Origin: Streptomonospora nanhaiensis
GTDB taxonomy: Bacteria > Actinomycetota > Actinomycetes > Streptosporangiales > Streptosporangiaceae
Direction: 5' to 3'
Assembly: GCF_026642255.1 (NCBI RefSeq)
Contig: NZ_CP113264.1
Location: 6,758,001-6,822,000, forward strand
DNA length: 64,000 nt
Shown here: one piece after another, positions 42,135 to 50,801 of the stretch
Position numbering within the stretch: position 1 is the first letter of the stretch
How the letters are laid out: every line of letters starts with the position of its first letter
Position numbers and translations under genes: made by a program
The notes under the pieces: generated by a model
What the model was told of the DNA's origin: nothing
Databases searched by the model: none
The model's input: only the letters and a program-made list of their open reading frames with translations

Positions 42135-43670
42135 CTACGGTGTGCGGCCGTCCCCGTCGCCCTCCGTCGCCGGTACCTGCGGGCGGTCCCCGACCGGGCG
42201 GTCCGGTTCTCCCTCGATGTGCCGTTCGACCTGGGCCGACGTGAGACCGATGCCGCCCAGGTCGACGTCGTCGCGCGCCTGGAGGCGCCCACTCTCGGCG
42301 TCGAAGTACAGCACCGACGCCTGGTAGGGGGTCGGCCGGTCCGGACCGTGATCAAGGCCACGCAGCCCCGCGCCCCCGGTGGAGCCCTGGACGAGGAACC
42401 TCGTGCCGAGGTCGGTCAGCTCGGTGGATCTCAGGTGGTCGCCGCCGGTCAGCACGAGGGGCGCCACCCCGTCGAACGCCTCGGCCTGCGTGCGCGTGTG
42501 CATGAGGACCACGTCCACGTCCTCGCGGGAGCCGATGACCTCGCCGGCCTCCTCCTCGCCCCGCGCGGCCACCCCGGCGGCGTCGGGGTTGAGGCGGGTC
42601 GCGTCGGGGGAGAACCGGGGGTCCCCCGAGCCGTAGAAGGTGAGCCCGCCCACCTCCTCGACGGCGCCGTCGAGGACCACGCTGTTCGACTGGGCCTCCA
42701 CCGCGCGCTGGGTGCCCATGGAGTCGTGCTGTCCGCGCACCCACACGTACGGCACGTCGAGCTTGCCGATCTCGTCGGCGAACACGTCCTCGGTGGCGCT
42801 GCCCCGGTCGGTGAGGTCCCCGGAGTCGACCACCATGTCCACCCCGTACTGCTCCTGGAGGGTGCGGATGATGCTCCACGACGCGGGGTTGAGCTGGATG
42901 TCGGACACGTGCAGCACCCGGATCACCGTCTCGTCCTCCTCGTACACGGGGAGGGTCGAGGTGGCCTCGTAGAGCATCGCGACGTTGCCGACCAGGCCCG
43001 CGAGCTGCTCCTGGTACTGGCTGAAGCGGCCCACCACCTCCTCGGCGCTGCCGACCACCTGCGGGGCCCCCGCGATGAGGCCGGTGTAGCGGGGCTCGGC
43101 GATGGCGCTGGGGTTGAAGGTGCCCGCGGCGGCGGCGCCCGAGGCCACGAGGACGGCGAGGGACGCGGCCGCGCTGCCCGCGGCGCGCCCGGCGCTCCGG
43201 AAGAGCAGGAGGCCCATCAGGGCCGCACCCAGGGTCGCCGCGAGGACCGCGCGGACCAGCAGCGCGACCACGCCGTCGCGCAGGTCCGATCCGATGCCCG
43301 CGGCCATCCGGTTGATGGCCTCCGGGTCGGCGAACATCTCCTGGGCAGCCGACAGCCGGATGTCGGAGATCGTCGCCTCCAGCTTCAGGGGCGCGCTGTG
43401 CGTGTCGAAGGCCAGCTGTCCCAGCGGGGCCACGTCGACGACGGTCTCGCCGCGCCACTGGGGGGTCAGACCCAGGGTGACGTCGGCCGGGCCGATGGGG
43501 GTGACCACCTGTCCGCCCAGCGCAAGGCCGAGCCACCCCCCGACGAGCCCGGCGGCGACGACGCACCCCCACCGCCACGCGCGCCCTGCGCGCACCCGGT
43601 CGAGGGCGACGCGGAGCCGCGCGAGGGCCCCACGGAAGTCGTGACCGCGGATCGCTTCCCAAGACAACAC
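42135..43670 (-). CDS. Membrane-associated metallophosphoesterase-like protein with degraded metal site
   Basis: A 511-aa protein with hydrophobic helices at about 33-53, 135-157 and 167-183, and a calcineurin-like phosphoesterase fold at about 248-450. Relatives have SDxHLNP, GDLTxxG, RGNHDS and a late GHxH. Here these read SDIQLNP (Q259), GDLTDRG (284-290), RGQHDS (Gln for Asn, 313-318) and GGDHLR (409-414), so three metal ligands are replaced, although GDLTD, H391 and the QGSTGGAG signature remain. A metal-dependent esterase activity is therefore doubtful; a binding or structural role is possible. The start is a GTG with a weak site. It is divergent from a zincin gene. Confidence 0.85.
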   Translation of the reverse strand: MLSWEAIRGHDFRGALARLRVALDRVRAGRAWRWGCVVAAGLVGGWLGLALGGQVVTPIGPADVTLGLTPQWRGETVVDVAPLGQLAFDTHSAPLKLEATISDIRLSAAQEMFADPEAINRMAAGIGSDLRDGVVALLVRAVLAATLGAALMGLLLFRSAGRAAGSAAASLAVLVASGAAAAGTFNPSAIAEPRYTGLIAGAPQVVGSAEEVVGRFSQYQEQLAGLVGNVAMLYEATSTLPVYEEDETVIRVLHVSDIQLNPASWSIIRTLQEQYGVDMVVDSGDLTDRGSATEDVFADEIGKLDVPYVWVRGQHDSMGTQRAVEAQSNSVVLDGAVEEVGGLTFYGSGDPRFSPDATRLNPDAAGVAARGEEEAGEVIGSREDVDVVLMHTRTQAEAFDGVAPLVLTGGDHLRSTELTDLGTRFLVQGSTGGAGLRGLDHGPDRPTPYQASVLYFDAESGRLQARDDVDLGGIGLTSAQVERHIEGEPDRPVGDRPQVPATEGDGDGRTP

Positions 43671-43774
43671 ACCACCATCATGCCGCTGACGGGGGTCGAT
43701 CCCAATATTTCCTCCCTTTCCAGAGTGTTATGCCGCTCGGGGGCCGCTTCCCTCCCCCACCGGCAGGCAGCACA

Positions 43775-44125
43775 ATGGCAGGCGTGGTGGAACTGACACG
43801 CAGGGCCTTCGAGGAGCTGGTCGCCGACGCCCTGGACGAGATCCCGACCGAGTTGTCCCGGCTGATGGACAACGTGGTGATCAGCGTGGAGGACGAGTCC
43901 CCCGACGGCCTGCTCGGCCTGTACGAGGGCATCCCGCTGACCGAGCGCGGCGACACCTACTTCGGCGTGCTCCCGGACCAGATCTTCATCTACCGTCGCA
44001 ACATCTGCGCGATCTGCGAGACCCCCGAGCAGGTGGTGGAAGAAGTCCTGGTCACAGTGGTGCACGAGATCGCCCACCACTTCGGGATCGACGACGCCAG
44101 GCTGACCGAACTGGGGTGGGGCTGA
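43775..44125 (+). CDS. Small zincin-like metallopeptidase family protein
   Basis: A 116-aa protein of the minimal zincin (PF06262-type) family: RRAFEELVADALDEIPTELSRLMDNVVISVEDE, then YEGIPLTERG, then QIFIYRRNICAICETPEQVVEEVLVTVVHEIAHHFGIDDARLTELGWG. The VVHEIAHHFGID stretch contains HExxHxxxD, a zinc site. These proteins are widespread, small and cytosolic, with no proven substrate. No strong ribosome site precedes the ATG at 43775, and a GTG two codons on is an alternative. It is divergent from the phosphoesterase-like gene. Confidence 0.9.
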   Translation: MAGVVELTRRAFEELVADALDEIPTELSRLMDNVVISVEDESPDGLLGLYEGIPLTERGDTYFGVLPDQIFIYRRNICAICETPEQVVEEVLVTVVHEIAHHFGIDDARLTELGWG

Positions 44126-44457
44126 GCGGGGCCGCCGGAATCCGAAACTCCGGCCGCTTTTTTCGGTACGGGGTCCCATTTTCGGTGCTCTGCGTACACA
44201 TCCGGGAACGACTCGCCCGCGCCCGACACGCCGGGCCGTCACGGGGATCGCCCGTGTACACATTGTCACCAGCAAAAACGTTCCGTACACGACTTGGCCG
44301 GGAGATTGCCGAATCCACCCGTCGTCCATTACCCGCAGCAACGAATCAGACACGAATTTACCCAAGTGGCTTGCGAGGAAGCCCGCCTTCCGGAACGGTT
44401 GGTTATTGAGACACGACACAGCGTGATTTCAACCCTGTAACAGTAAGGGAGTGCCGG
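44126..44457. promoter_or_regulatory. AT-richer intergenic region upstream of the MFS gene, with GTACAC repeats
   Basis: A 330-bp gap without a gene. It is clearly less GC-rich than its surroundings and holds three copies of GTACAC (44194-44199, within the palindrome GTGTACAC at 44254-44261, and 44285-44290). These may be binding sites for a regulator of the exporter that follows. Confidence 0.4.
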
Positions 44458-45783
44458 GTGGCCAATCCGCGCCTCGACAACACACCTGACAACGGAGACC
44501 ACGAGTCTTCGAGCGCCCCCGACAACGCGACCCCCGCCGGCCCGGGCAAGGACGACTGGCGGAGCAGCTACCGCGACGTCATGGCGATCGGCGAGTTCCG
44601 CGCCGTCTGGCTCGCCCACGCACTCTCGATGATCGGCTCCAACCTGCTGAACATCGCGACCAGCATCCTCGTCTTCCAGGTGACGGGCTCCGCGCTCGCC
44701 GCCGGCGTCACCCTGGCCCTCACCTTCCTGCCGCCGATCATCAGTCCCCTGATCGCGGGGCTCGCCGACCTCTTCCCGAGGCGCAGGGTGATGGTCATCT
44801 GCGACCTCGCCCGCGCCGCGGTCATCGTGCTCATCGGCATCCCCGGCATGCCGATCTGGGCGATCTGGCTCCTGCTGTTCTGCTCGGTGCTGCCGTCGAT
44901 CCCGTTCGCGGCGGCCCGCGCGGCCATGCTGGCGGAGATCATCCAGGGCGAGCGCTACGTCGCGAGCACCGCGATCATCCAGCTGACCTCGCAGATCGGC
45001 ATGCTCGCCGGGCTCGTCGCCGGCGGTGTGATCGTGGCGCACGTCGGACCCAACATCACCGTGATGTCGACCGGGATCCTCTTCGTCCTGTCCGCGACGG
45101 TCGTGCTGATCGGGGTGAAGGCCCGCCCGGCGCCCCGGGGGGAGAAGGAGGAGCGGCCCGGGTTCGCGGCCATGACGCGCGACGGGGCCAAGCTCGTCTT
45201 CGGCGACCCGCGGCTGCGCACACTGGCGCTGCTCGCGTGGCTCGCCGGCCTCTACATGATCCCCTACGGGCTGGCCAACCCCATGGCCGCCGAGATCGGG
45301 GCGGGGGCCGCCGCCGCGGGGTTCATCATGGCGGGCTCGTCGATCGGCGCGTTCCTCGGCGGGTTCGTCCTCACCCGCCTGGTCCCGCCGCCGACCCGGA
45401 TGCGCCTGCTCGGCCCCCTGGCCGTCCTCACGTCGGTGCCGCTGCTGCTCTGGCTGTTCGACCCGCCGCTGTGGCTGATGGTGACCGCCCTGGCCCTGTG
45501 CGGCGTCGCGGGGTCCTACCAGTTCGTGGCCAACGCGGCGTTCGTGCTGTGCGTGCCCAAGGAGGGCCGGGGACTGGCCTTCGGGCTGGTCGCGTCCGGG
45601 CTCCAGGCCGCGCAGGGCGTCGGCATCCTGATCGCCGGGTTCTTCGCCGAGTTCTTCGGCACCGGCGTCGTCATCGTCTCGGCCGGCGTGCTCGGGGTGG
45701 GCTTCGCCGTGCTCCTGGCGATCCCCTGGTCACGGCTCTCGGGGGAGACCATCGCGCGGATGGACGCCACCGAGCGGCCCTAG
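44458..45783 (+). CDS. MFS transporter (MFS_3/enterobactin-exporter-like)
   Basis: A 441-aa major facilitator with about twelve helices. A 45-residue hydrophilic N-terminus (DNTPDNGDHESSSAPDN) precedes EFRAVWLAHALSMIGSNLLNIATSILVFQVTGSALAAGVTLALTFLPP, typical of the EntS/MFS_3 group that exports siderophores or drugs. The inter-helix motif LADLFPRRRVMVICDLARA (loop 2-3) is present. The GTG start at 44458 has AAGGGAG 7 nt upstream. It is monocistronic after an AT-richer control region; the substrate is unknown. Confidence 0.9.
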   Translation: MANPRLDNTPDNGDHESSSAPDNATPAGPGKDDWRSSYRDVMAIGEFRAVWLAHALSMIGSNLLNIATSILVFQVTGSALAAGVTLALTFLPPIISPLIAGLADLFPRRRVMVICDLARAAVIVLIGIPGMPIWAIWLLLFCSVLPSIPFAAARAAMLAEIIQGERYVASTAIIQLTSQIGMLAGLVAGGVIVAHVGPNITVMSTGILFVLSATVVLIGVKARPAPRGEKEERPGFAAMTRDGAKLVFGDPRLRTLALLAWLAGLYMIPYGLANPMAAEIGAGAAAAGFIMAGSSIGAFLGGFVLTRLVPPPTRMRLLGPLAVLTSVPLLLWLFDPPLWLMVTALALCGVAGSYQFVANAAFVLCVPKEGRGLAFGLVASGLQAAQGVGILIAGFFAEFFGTGVVIVSAGVLGVGFAVLLAIPWSRLSGETIARMDATERP

Positions 45784-45960
45784 GGCGTCCTCCGGCGGGT
45801 GCCGCCCGTCTCTCTCGGCGGGGCGGGGTTCGGCCGGACGCGCCCTAGCGCTCGCCGCAGCTCTCCACGGAGGGTTCGCGGGCCTCCTCGGCCTCGCGTT
45901 CCTCCCGTGGGGTGCGGAGCTCACGTCGTTCCCAGCCCGGGTGTGCCCTGAGGGTCCACA

Positions 45961-46221
45961 TCAGTTCTCGCTCGGCTTTCCTTGGAAGTTGCGGATGATC
46001 TGCTCCAGCATGGAGCGCTGCTCGTTCGCGGCCGGCATGACCAGCCAGGCCAGGATGTACACGAAGACACCGCTGAACCCGAAGAAGGTCAGTACCACGA
46101 GGACCAGCCGGACGAGGTTGGAGTCGACCTTGAGGAACTCGGCGATACCGCCGCAGACGCCGGCGAGGTAACGGTCGGTCCCGCTGCGCCGGAACCGCTT
46201 GCTCTGGTAGTTCTCGTTCAT
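45961..46221 (-). CDS. PspC domain protein
   Basis: An 86-aa phage-shock-protein C-type membrane protein. The PspC core is RFRRSGTDRYLAGVCGGIAEFLKVDSNLVRLVLVVLTFFGFSGVFVYILAWLVMPA: an amphipathic segment with GVCxGIAEyLxVdptlVRl, then one or two membrane helices, then a short cytosolic tail (NEQRSMLEQIIRNFQGK). In actinobacteria such small PspC proteins are linked to envelope stress and stand alone. The ATG at 46221 is the first Met before the domain. No other psp genes are nearby. Confidence 0.93.
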   Translation of the reverse strand: MNENYQSKRFRRSGTDRYLAGVCGGIAEFLKVDSNLVRLVLVVLTFFGFSGVFVYILAWLVMPAANEQRSMLEQIIRNFQGKPSEN

Positions 46222-46476
46222 GTATCCACCATGCCCGCTCCCCACGACGATTCCCATCGGGGACAGCCCTGGCCCTCCCCTGACATCCCCCCGACCCCCT
46301 TGGAGGGGCGGCCGGGGGCGTCCGGACACCCCCGTGAAGGGTTCGACGGGACGGAGTCCCACGGCGTTCCTGAGGCGTGGGGCACATTCGGCCCGAACGG
46401 GGCCGGGCCGACCCGTACGGCGGTCCCCCGAGGGCGGCGCGGCCTCCCCGGGGAGAGGCCGGGCGTTCCCCGGAGG

Positions 46477-48114
46477 TCAGTCCCTACCGGTGGGCAGCTC
46501 CTCGGCGGTTCCCTCCGCCCGGCCGGACGTGCCGGGATCCCCGGCGCTCGTGTCCCCGCCGTCCCCGGCCCCGGCGTCCGGCCGGGGCCCGACGGACTCC
46601 GCGGGGTCGTGACCGGGAAGGCTGGTGCCCAGGGGCTTCTCCGAGATGAACCAGGAGAGCACGAAGCCGGCCAGGGCCACGGGCACCGCGTAGAGGAAGA
46701 TCGGCGGCAGCGCCCCCGCGAAGGCGTCGACGATGAACTCGCGCTGCGGCGCCGGAAGGCCCTGGAGCAGCTGGGGGGTCATGGAGCTGATCCCGGCCTC
46801 CCCGCCCGCGAACTCCACGCCGCCGCCGGGCGCGCCCTCCATCCGCCGGTCGAGGCGGGACACGAAGACCGAGCCGAACACGGCGATGCCGAAGGACGCG
46901 CCGATCTGGCGGAAGTAGTTGTTCGCCGACGTCGCGGCCCCCAGGTCGCGGCGGGGGGCGGTGTTCTGGACGATCAGCACGAGGTTCTGCATCACCATGC
47001 CCACGCCCAGCCCCAGGACCAGCATCGCCGTCCCGTTGAAGGCGTAGGGGGTGTCGGCGGTCATGCGGGACAGCAGGACCAGGCCCACCGTGATCAGGGC
47101 GGTGCCGATGACCGGCCAGTGCTTGTAGCGGCCTGTCCTGGAGATGAGTCGTCCGGTGGTGATGGTGCTCGTGAGCATCCCGGCCACCATCGGGAGCATG
47201 AGCAGGCCGGACTCGGTGGCCGACGCCCCGCCGACCATCTGGAGGAACGTGGGCATGTAGGCGACCGTCGAGAACATGGCGATGCCGACGGTGATCCCCA
47301 CCAGTGCCGTCAGGACGAAGTCCCGGTCCCGGAAGAGGCGCAGCGGGATGACGGGGTCGGCCGCGCGCCGTTCCACGAGGACGAACAGCAGGCCCGCGAC
47401 GAGGGCGCCCGCGCCCAGGCCGATGATCTGCGGGCTGAGCCAGGCGTAGGCGTGCCCGGCCCAGCTCGTCGCCAGCACCAGGCAGACGCTCGTGGCCGCG
47501 AGCAGTGCCGTGCCCGCGAGGTCCAGGCGGGGCCTGGGGCCGGTCGGCCGGGGCAGGTGGACCACCGCCAGCGCCGTGACCAGCGCCACCGCCCCGAGCG
47601 GCAGGTTGATGTAGAAGATCCAGCGCCAGTCGAGCTGATCGGTGAAGAACCCGCCGAGCAGCGGTCCCGCGATGGCGGAGACGCCGAACACCGCGCCCAT
47701 GACCCCCATGTACTTGCCGCGCTCGCGGGGCGGGACCACGTCGGCGATGATCGCCTGGGCGCTGATGATCAGCCCGCCCCCGCCGATGCCCTGCACGGCG
47801 CGGAAGACGATGAGCTGGGTCATGTTCTGGGCCAGGCCGGACAGGACGGACCCCAGCAGGAACACCGCGATCGCGAAGACGTACACGTGGCGGCGGCCGA
47901 AGACGTCCCCGGCCTTGCCGTAGACGGGCATGCCGACCGTGGCCGCGAGCATGTAGGCGGTGACGACCCAGGAGAGGTGTTCCAGGCCGTCGAGCTCGCC
48001 GACGATCGTGGGCAGGGCGGTGGCGACGATGGTCTGGTCGAGCGAGCCCAGCAGCATCGTCAGGATGATCGTCAGGAGGATCCAGCGCAGCCGGGTGGGG
48101 CCGGGGGTGGTCAT
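46477..48114 (-). CDS. DHA2-family drug efflux MFS transporter (EmrB/QacA type)
   Basis: A 545-aa fourteen-helix proton antiporter. Signatures include LRWILLTIILTMLLGSLDQTIVATALPTIVGELD (motif D1), GKAGDVFGRRHVYVFAIAVFLLGSVLSGLA, IVFRAVQGIGGGGLIISAQAIIADVVPPRERGKYMG, and GVSAIAGPLLGGFFTDQLDWRWIFYINLPLG. The tail after the last helix is hydrophilic, rich in Asp, Gly, Ser and Pro. It lies 53 bp downstream of a TetR gene on the same strand, a common layout for a regulated multidrug pump in which TetR represses its own operon. The translation start has only a weak ribosome site. Confidence 0.94.
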   Translation of the reverse strand: MTTPGPTRLRWILLTIILTMLLGSLDQTIVATALPTIVGELDGLEHLSWVVTAYMLAATVGMPVYGKAGDVFGRRHVYVFAIAVFLLGSVLSGLAQNMTQLIVFRAVQGIGGGGLIISAQAIIADVVPPRERGKYMGVMGAVFGVSAIAGPLLGGFFTDQLDWRWIFYINLPLGAVALVTALAVVHLPRPTGPRPRLDLAGTALLAATSVCLVLATSWAGHAYAWLSPQIIGLGAGALVAGLLFVLVERRAADPVIPLRLFRDRDFVLTALVGITVGIAMFSTVAYMPTFLQMVGGASATESGLLMLPMVAGMLTSTITTGRLISRTGRYKHWPVIGTALITVGLVLLSRMTADTPYAFNGTAMLVLGLGVGMVMQNLVLIVQNTAPRRDLGAATSANNYFRQIGASFGIAVFGSVFVSRLDRRMEGAPGGGVEFAGGEAGISSMTPQLLQGLPAPQREFIVDAFAGALPPIFLYAVPVALAGFVLSWFISEKPLGTSLPGHDPAESVGPRPDAGAGDGGDTSAGDPGTSGRAEGTAEELPTGRD

Positions 48115-48167
48115 AGAGGGTTCCGTTCGCCTTCGGGAGACCTGGGAGGGACGGCTCGCCCCGGGGC

Positions 48168-48782
48168 TCAGTCCTCGCGCGCCGGGGGCGCGAAGGCCTC
48201 TCCGAGGTGGCGGAGCGCCTCGCGGATCTTGGCGCGGACGTCCGCGGGCTCCTCGCTCTCCGAGTAGTGGAGGCGCTTCATGGTGTGGCGCATCACCGCC
48301 ATGCCGGCCGCCGCGAGGAGCTGCGGCCGGTCGTCGTCGGGGCCGGCGCCGGTGCGCTCGGCGATGGCCCCGGCCAGCTCCACCTCCACGTTGTGGAAGC
48401 GGGCGAGCAGCCCGCGCACGAGCTGGGGTTCGCGTTCGGTGAGCTTCTTGCGCAGGAGCATGTCCGCGCGCTGGGTGGCGAGGTCCTCGGTGCTGACCAG
48501 GAACGTGATCAGGACGGTGATGAGGTCCTCGACGAAGTCCCCCGTGGGGCCGCCGTCGACGAACGCCTGCCGCACCTGTTCGTCGGGGGTCGCGGGGACG
48601 TCGCCGAGGAGGGCCTCCTCCTTGGTGGCGAAGTAGTTGAAGAAGGTGCGCGTCGAGACGTCGGCCTCCAGGGCGATCTCCTCGACCGTCACGTTCTCCA
48701 GCCCGCGTTCCAGGGTGAGGCGTATCCCCGCCTCCTGGAGTGCGCGGCGGGTCGCCTGCTTCTTCCGTTCCCGAAGTCCCAC
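48168..48782 (-). CDS. TetR/AcrR family regulator of the downstream efflux gene
   Basis: A 204-aa regulator. The helix-turn-helix is RERKKQATRRALQEAGIRLTLERGLENVTVEEIALEADVSTRTFFNYFATKEEALLGD. The C-terminal domain (SMxxRxxL-like RADMLLRKKLTEREPQLVRGLLARF) matches the MftR/AcrR-like subgroup that controls efflux pumps. I start at the GTG at 48782 with GGGGAGGACC upstream; the frame extends to 48971 without protein-like character. It is co-oriented with the MFS pump and likely represses the operon, released by a pump substrate. Confidence 0.92.
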   Translation of the reverse strand: MGLRERKKQATRRALQEAGIRLTLERGLENVTVEEIALEADVSTRTFFNYFATKEEALLGDVPATPDEQVRQAFVDGGPTGDFVEDLITVLITFLVSTEDLATQRADMLLRKKLTEREPQLVRGLLARFHNVEVELAGAIAERTGAGPDDDRPQLLAAAGMAVMRHTMKRLHYSESEEPADVRAKIREALRHLGEAFAPPARED

Positions 48783-48927
48783 GGTGGTCCTCCCCGTACA
48801 CGGCCAATCCTTGCGGACCGTGCAATATTTCTCAACGAGTGTGCTCCGGGGCGGCGCGGACGCCGCCCGCGACGGGGAGCGCGCGACCCCGCCGGAGCGG
48901 GGCCGCGCCCGTGGCCTGCCGACCGCC

Positions 48928-49314
48928 CTACCGGCCCACGAAGCGTTCGGGCCGGACGTAGACAATGACACGTTTCTCGGAGGGGTCGTCCCAGGGGTAC
49001 GGGGTGCCCATGTACTTCTGGGACATCTCGTCGATGAAGGCCTTGTCCGTGTCCTCCTCGATCCGCTCCACCTCGCCGCGGACCTCCACGTACATGTAGG
49101 GGTCGTCGGGGTCGGTGGCCGACACCGCGATCCGCCCGTCGCGCCGGAGGTTGTGCAGCTTCTGCCGGGTGGTGGTCTGGCTGAACCTCAGGAACTCGCC
49201 GTCCCAGTCGATCCACACCGGGCTCGACTGGGGCTGCCCCTCGGGGCCGAGTGTGGCCACGTGCCCGAACGCGGGCTTGCGCAGAACCGCCTGCTGCTTC
49301 TCAGAGAACGCCAT
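48928..49314 (-). CDS. PPOX-class (pyridoxamine-phosphate-oxidase fold) F420-dependent-type oxidoreductase
   Basis: A 128-aa split-barrel flavin/F420-binding protein. It starts MAFSEKQQAVLRKPAFGHVATLGPEGQPQSSPVWIDWDGEFLRFSQTTTRQKLHNLRRDGRIAVSATDPD, typical of actinobacterial PPOX proteins that bind F420 or FMN and reduce small molecules. AAGGAG precedes the ATG at 49314. It is a single gene, divergent from the lower-GC orphan gene. The substrate is unknown; F420 use is inferred from the subfamily. Confidence 0.9.
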   Translation of the reverse strand: MAFSEKQQAVLRKPAFGHVATLGPEGQPQSSPVWIDWDGEFLRFSQTTTRQKLHNLRRDGRIAVSATDPDDPYMYVEVRGEVERIEEDTDKAFIDEMSQKYMGTPYPWDDPSEKRVIVYVRPERFVGR

Positions 49315-49558
49315 GCCGCTCCTTGGTCGTCGATCCTCGGCCGGTCTTCCGACTGTCCGAGTACACCAACAGTGCCCGTCCCGCGCGCGGCGACGCGCCC
49401 ATCCGGTGCCCGGCAGGCCCGGACGGGCCAAGGCCCTGTTTCCCGCCCCTTCGAACACGCTCCCGGTCGTCCGGGACTCATCGGCGATGACCGAAAAGTC
49501 CGCCTGTTCAGATTCGACTACGCTGATGGAGGCATCACGCCTGAACCAAGGAGACAAC

Positions 49559-50212
49559 ATGGCCCGCTCTTACGAACCAGGACCGAAGCAGTTCATTTTC
49601 GGTGTTGGCGACGGTAACGACCACTACGTTTCCGTGGGAGACCCCCAAGAGGCCTACGCAGCATTCTCCGAGTTCTTCCGGGGTCGAGATTCCGACACTT
49701 ACACCATCGAAGACGCACCGGCGGCCCAGAGGTTGCTTCTCATGCCCGACAGAGGCGCGATCGCCCGGATCGAAGGTGCGGGCGCGCCTCAGATCGAATA
49801 CCTCAAGGTCGACAGGGGCAATCGCTACCTGCCGAGCGCCATGCTGTTCTTCGAGAACGGACATTCCGGCCTCGACCACTTCGGACAGTGGTTCCCGGAC
49901 CTCGCCGACCTCGACGCGTCACCGGAGACCCGTGGTGCCACCCGCGCCGCCATGATCACCACCGAAGCCGCAGCAATCGAAGAGGTTGCCCGCATCTGGG
50001 CGGATTCGGGCATCGTGGACCCGAGCAACCGTTACTACATCTTCTTCGATTCACATGGTGTCGACGATGATCGAGCCGAGCGAGCCGAACTGCTCAAGCT
50101 GATCGAATTTCTCGGCCTCGAGCGAGTCGACGCCCCGGCCGAGGCGGCCGACGGCGAAGTCTGGGTGCGCACTGAAACACGCCTCGACGCCGAATTCGAA
50201 CGGTGGTCGTGA
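49559..50212 (+). CDS. Orphan protein of unknown function, lower GC
   Basis: I do not recognise the 217-aa product. It is acidic and soluble, with no signal peptide or membrane helix. The N-terminus KQFIFGVGDGNDHYVSVGDPQEAYAAFSEFFRGRD and the block GAPQIEYLKVDRGNRYLPSAMLFFENG suggest a beta-rich fold; TTEAAAIEEVARIWADSGIVDPSNRYYIFFDSHG suggests a helix followed by a strand. An excellent AAGGAG lies 6 nt before the ATG. Codon choice is visibly less GC-biased (many GAA, GAT, ATT, TTC/TTT, CGA) than in neighbours, and an IS982-type remnant follows 180 bp away, so recent acquisition is likely. A role in defence, immunity or regulation is pure speculation. Confidence 0.8.
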   Translation: MARSYEPGPKQFIFGVGDGNDHYVSVGDPQEAYAAFSEFFRGRDSDTYTIEDAPAAQRLLLMPDRGAIARIEGAGAPQIEYLKVDRGNRYLPSAMLFFENGHSGLDHFGQWFPDLADLDASPETRGATRAAMITTEAAAIEEVARIWADSGIVDPSNRYYIFFDSHGVDDDRAERAELLKLIEFLGLERVDAPAEAADGEVWVRTETRLDAEFERWS

Positions 50213-50392
50213 ACAGGTGTTTCGGGAGTGCGCTGCAACATTGCTGTGACGCTCGCCGTGGGCCCGGGACAGGCCGCCGGCCGGATCATTCGACGATCTC
50301 CGCGCGTTCGTCGGACATGAGTTCACGCAATACCCGGAACCGGTTCAGCAGGCCGTGATGGCACAGAAGACTCAGAGCGTGTTCGAGAAGGG

Positions 50393-50728
50393 TCAGGAAA
50401 CAGGGCCTTGTCTCATCCACGCCTGCTGGCGGGGCGGGGGAGCGCCGCTCGGTCCGGCTGCTTCGCGTAGGCGCTTGTTGTATCCGCTCTGTTGGGGCAG
50501 GTAGGGGAAGCGCTCCGCGAGGTGGGTGCGGGCGTAGCGCGGCCATCGGGTTTCGTCGGTGTGTCCGGGCATGGCCTGCATGAGCGCGAGGGTGACCAGG
50601 TCGGCGTCGGACAGGCGGGGTCGGAATCCGATGGCGGGACGCCGGGGGGCCAGGTCCGGACGGTGTTTCAGGAGCCGTTGGGGGGTGTCGTAGAGTGCTT
50701 GGACGAGGGAGTTCAGGTCTTGCGTCAC
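50393..50728 (-). pseudogene. IS982-family transposase remnant
   Basis: About 90 residues match the N-terminus of IS982-type transposases: RLSDADLVTLALMQAMPG, then TRWPRYARTHLAERFPYLPQQSGYNKRLR. The frame then changes to unrelated sequence and stops; the DDE catalytic part of an intact element (about 280-300 aa) is missing. No terminal inverted repeats were found. The rest of the gap (50213-50392) holds no gene I can defend; a frame from 50286 on the minus strand ends in a helix-like stretch (FLTLLEHALSLLCHHGLLNRFRVLRELM) of unknown origin. Confidence 0.8.
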
Positions 50729-50801
50729 AACTCGACCATGGGCTCCCTCGCCTCATGCTCAGACCACACACCCCTTGGAATTACTCATCTAGGCTCTGGC
50801 C

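Noticed and set aside
50286..50771. 162-residue minus-strand frame across the IS remnant
   Set aside because: It is out of frame with the transposase match over most of its length and has no recognisable domain.
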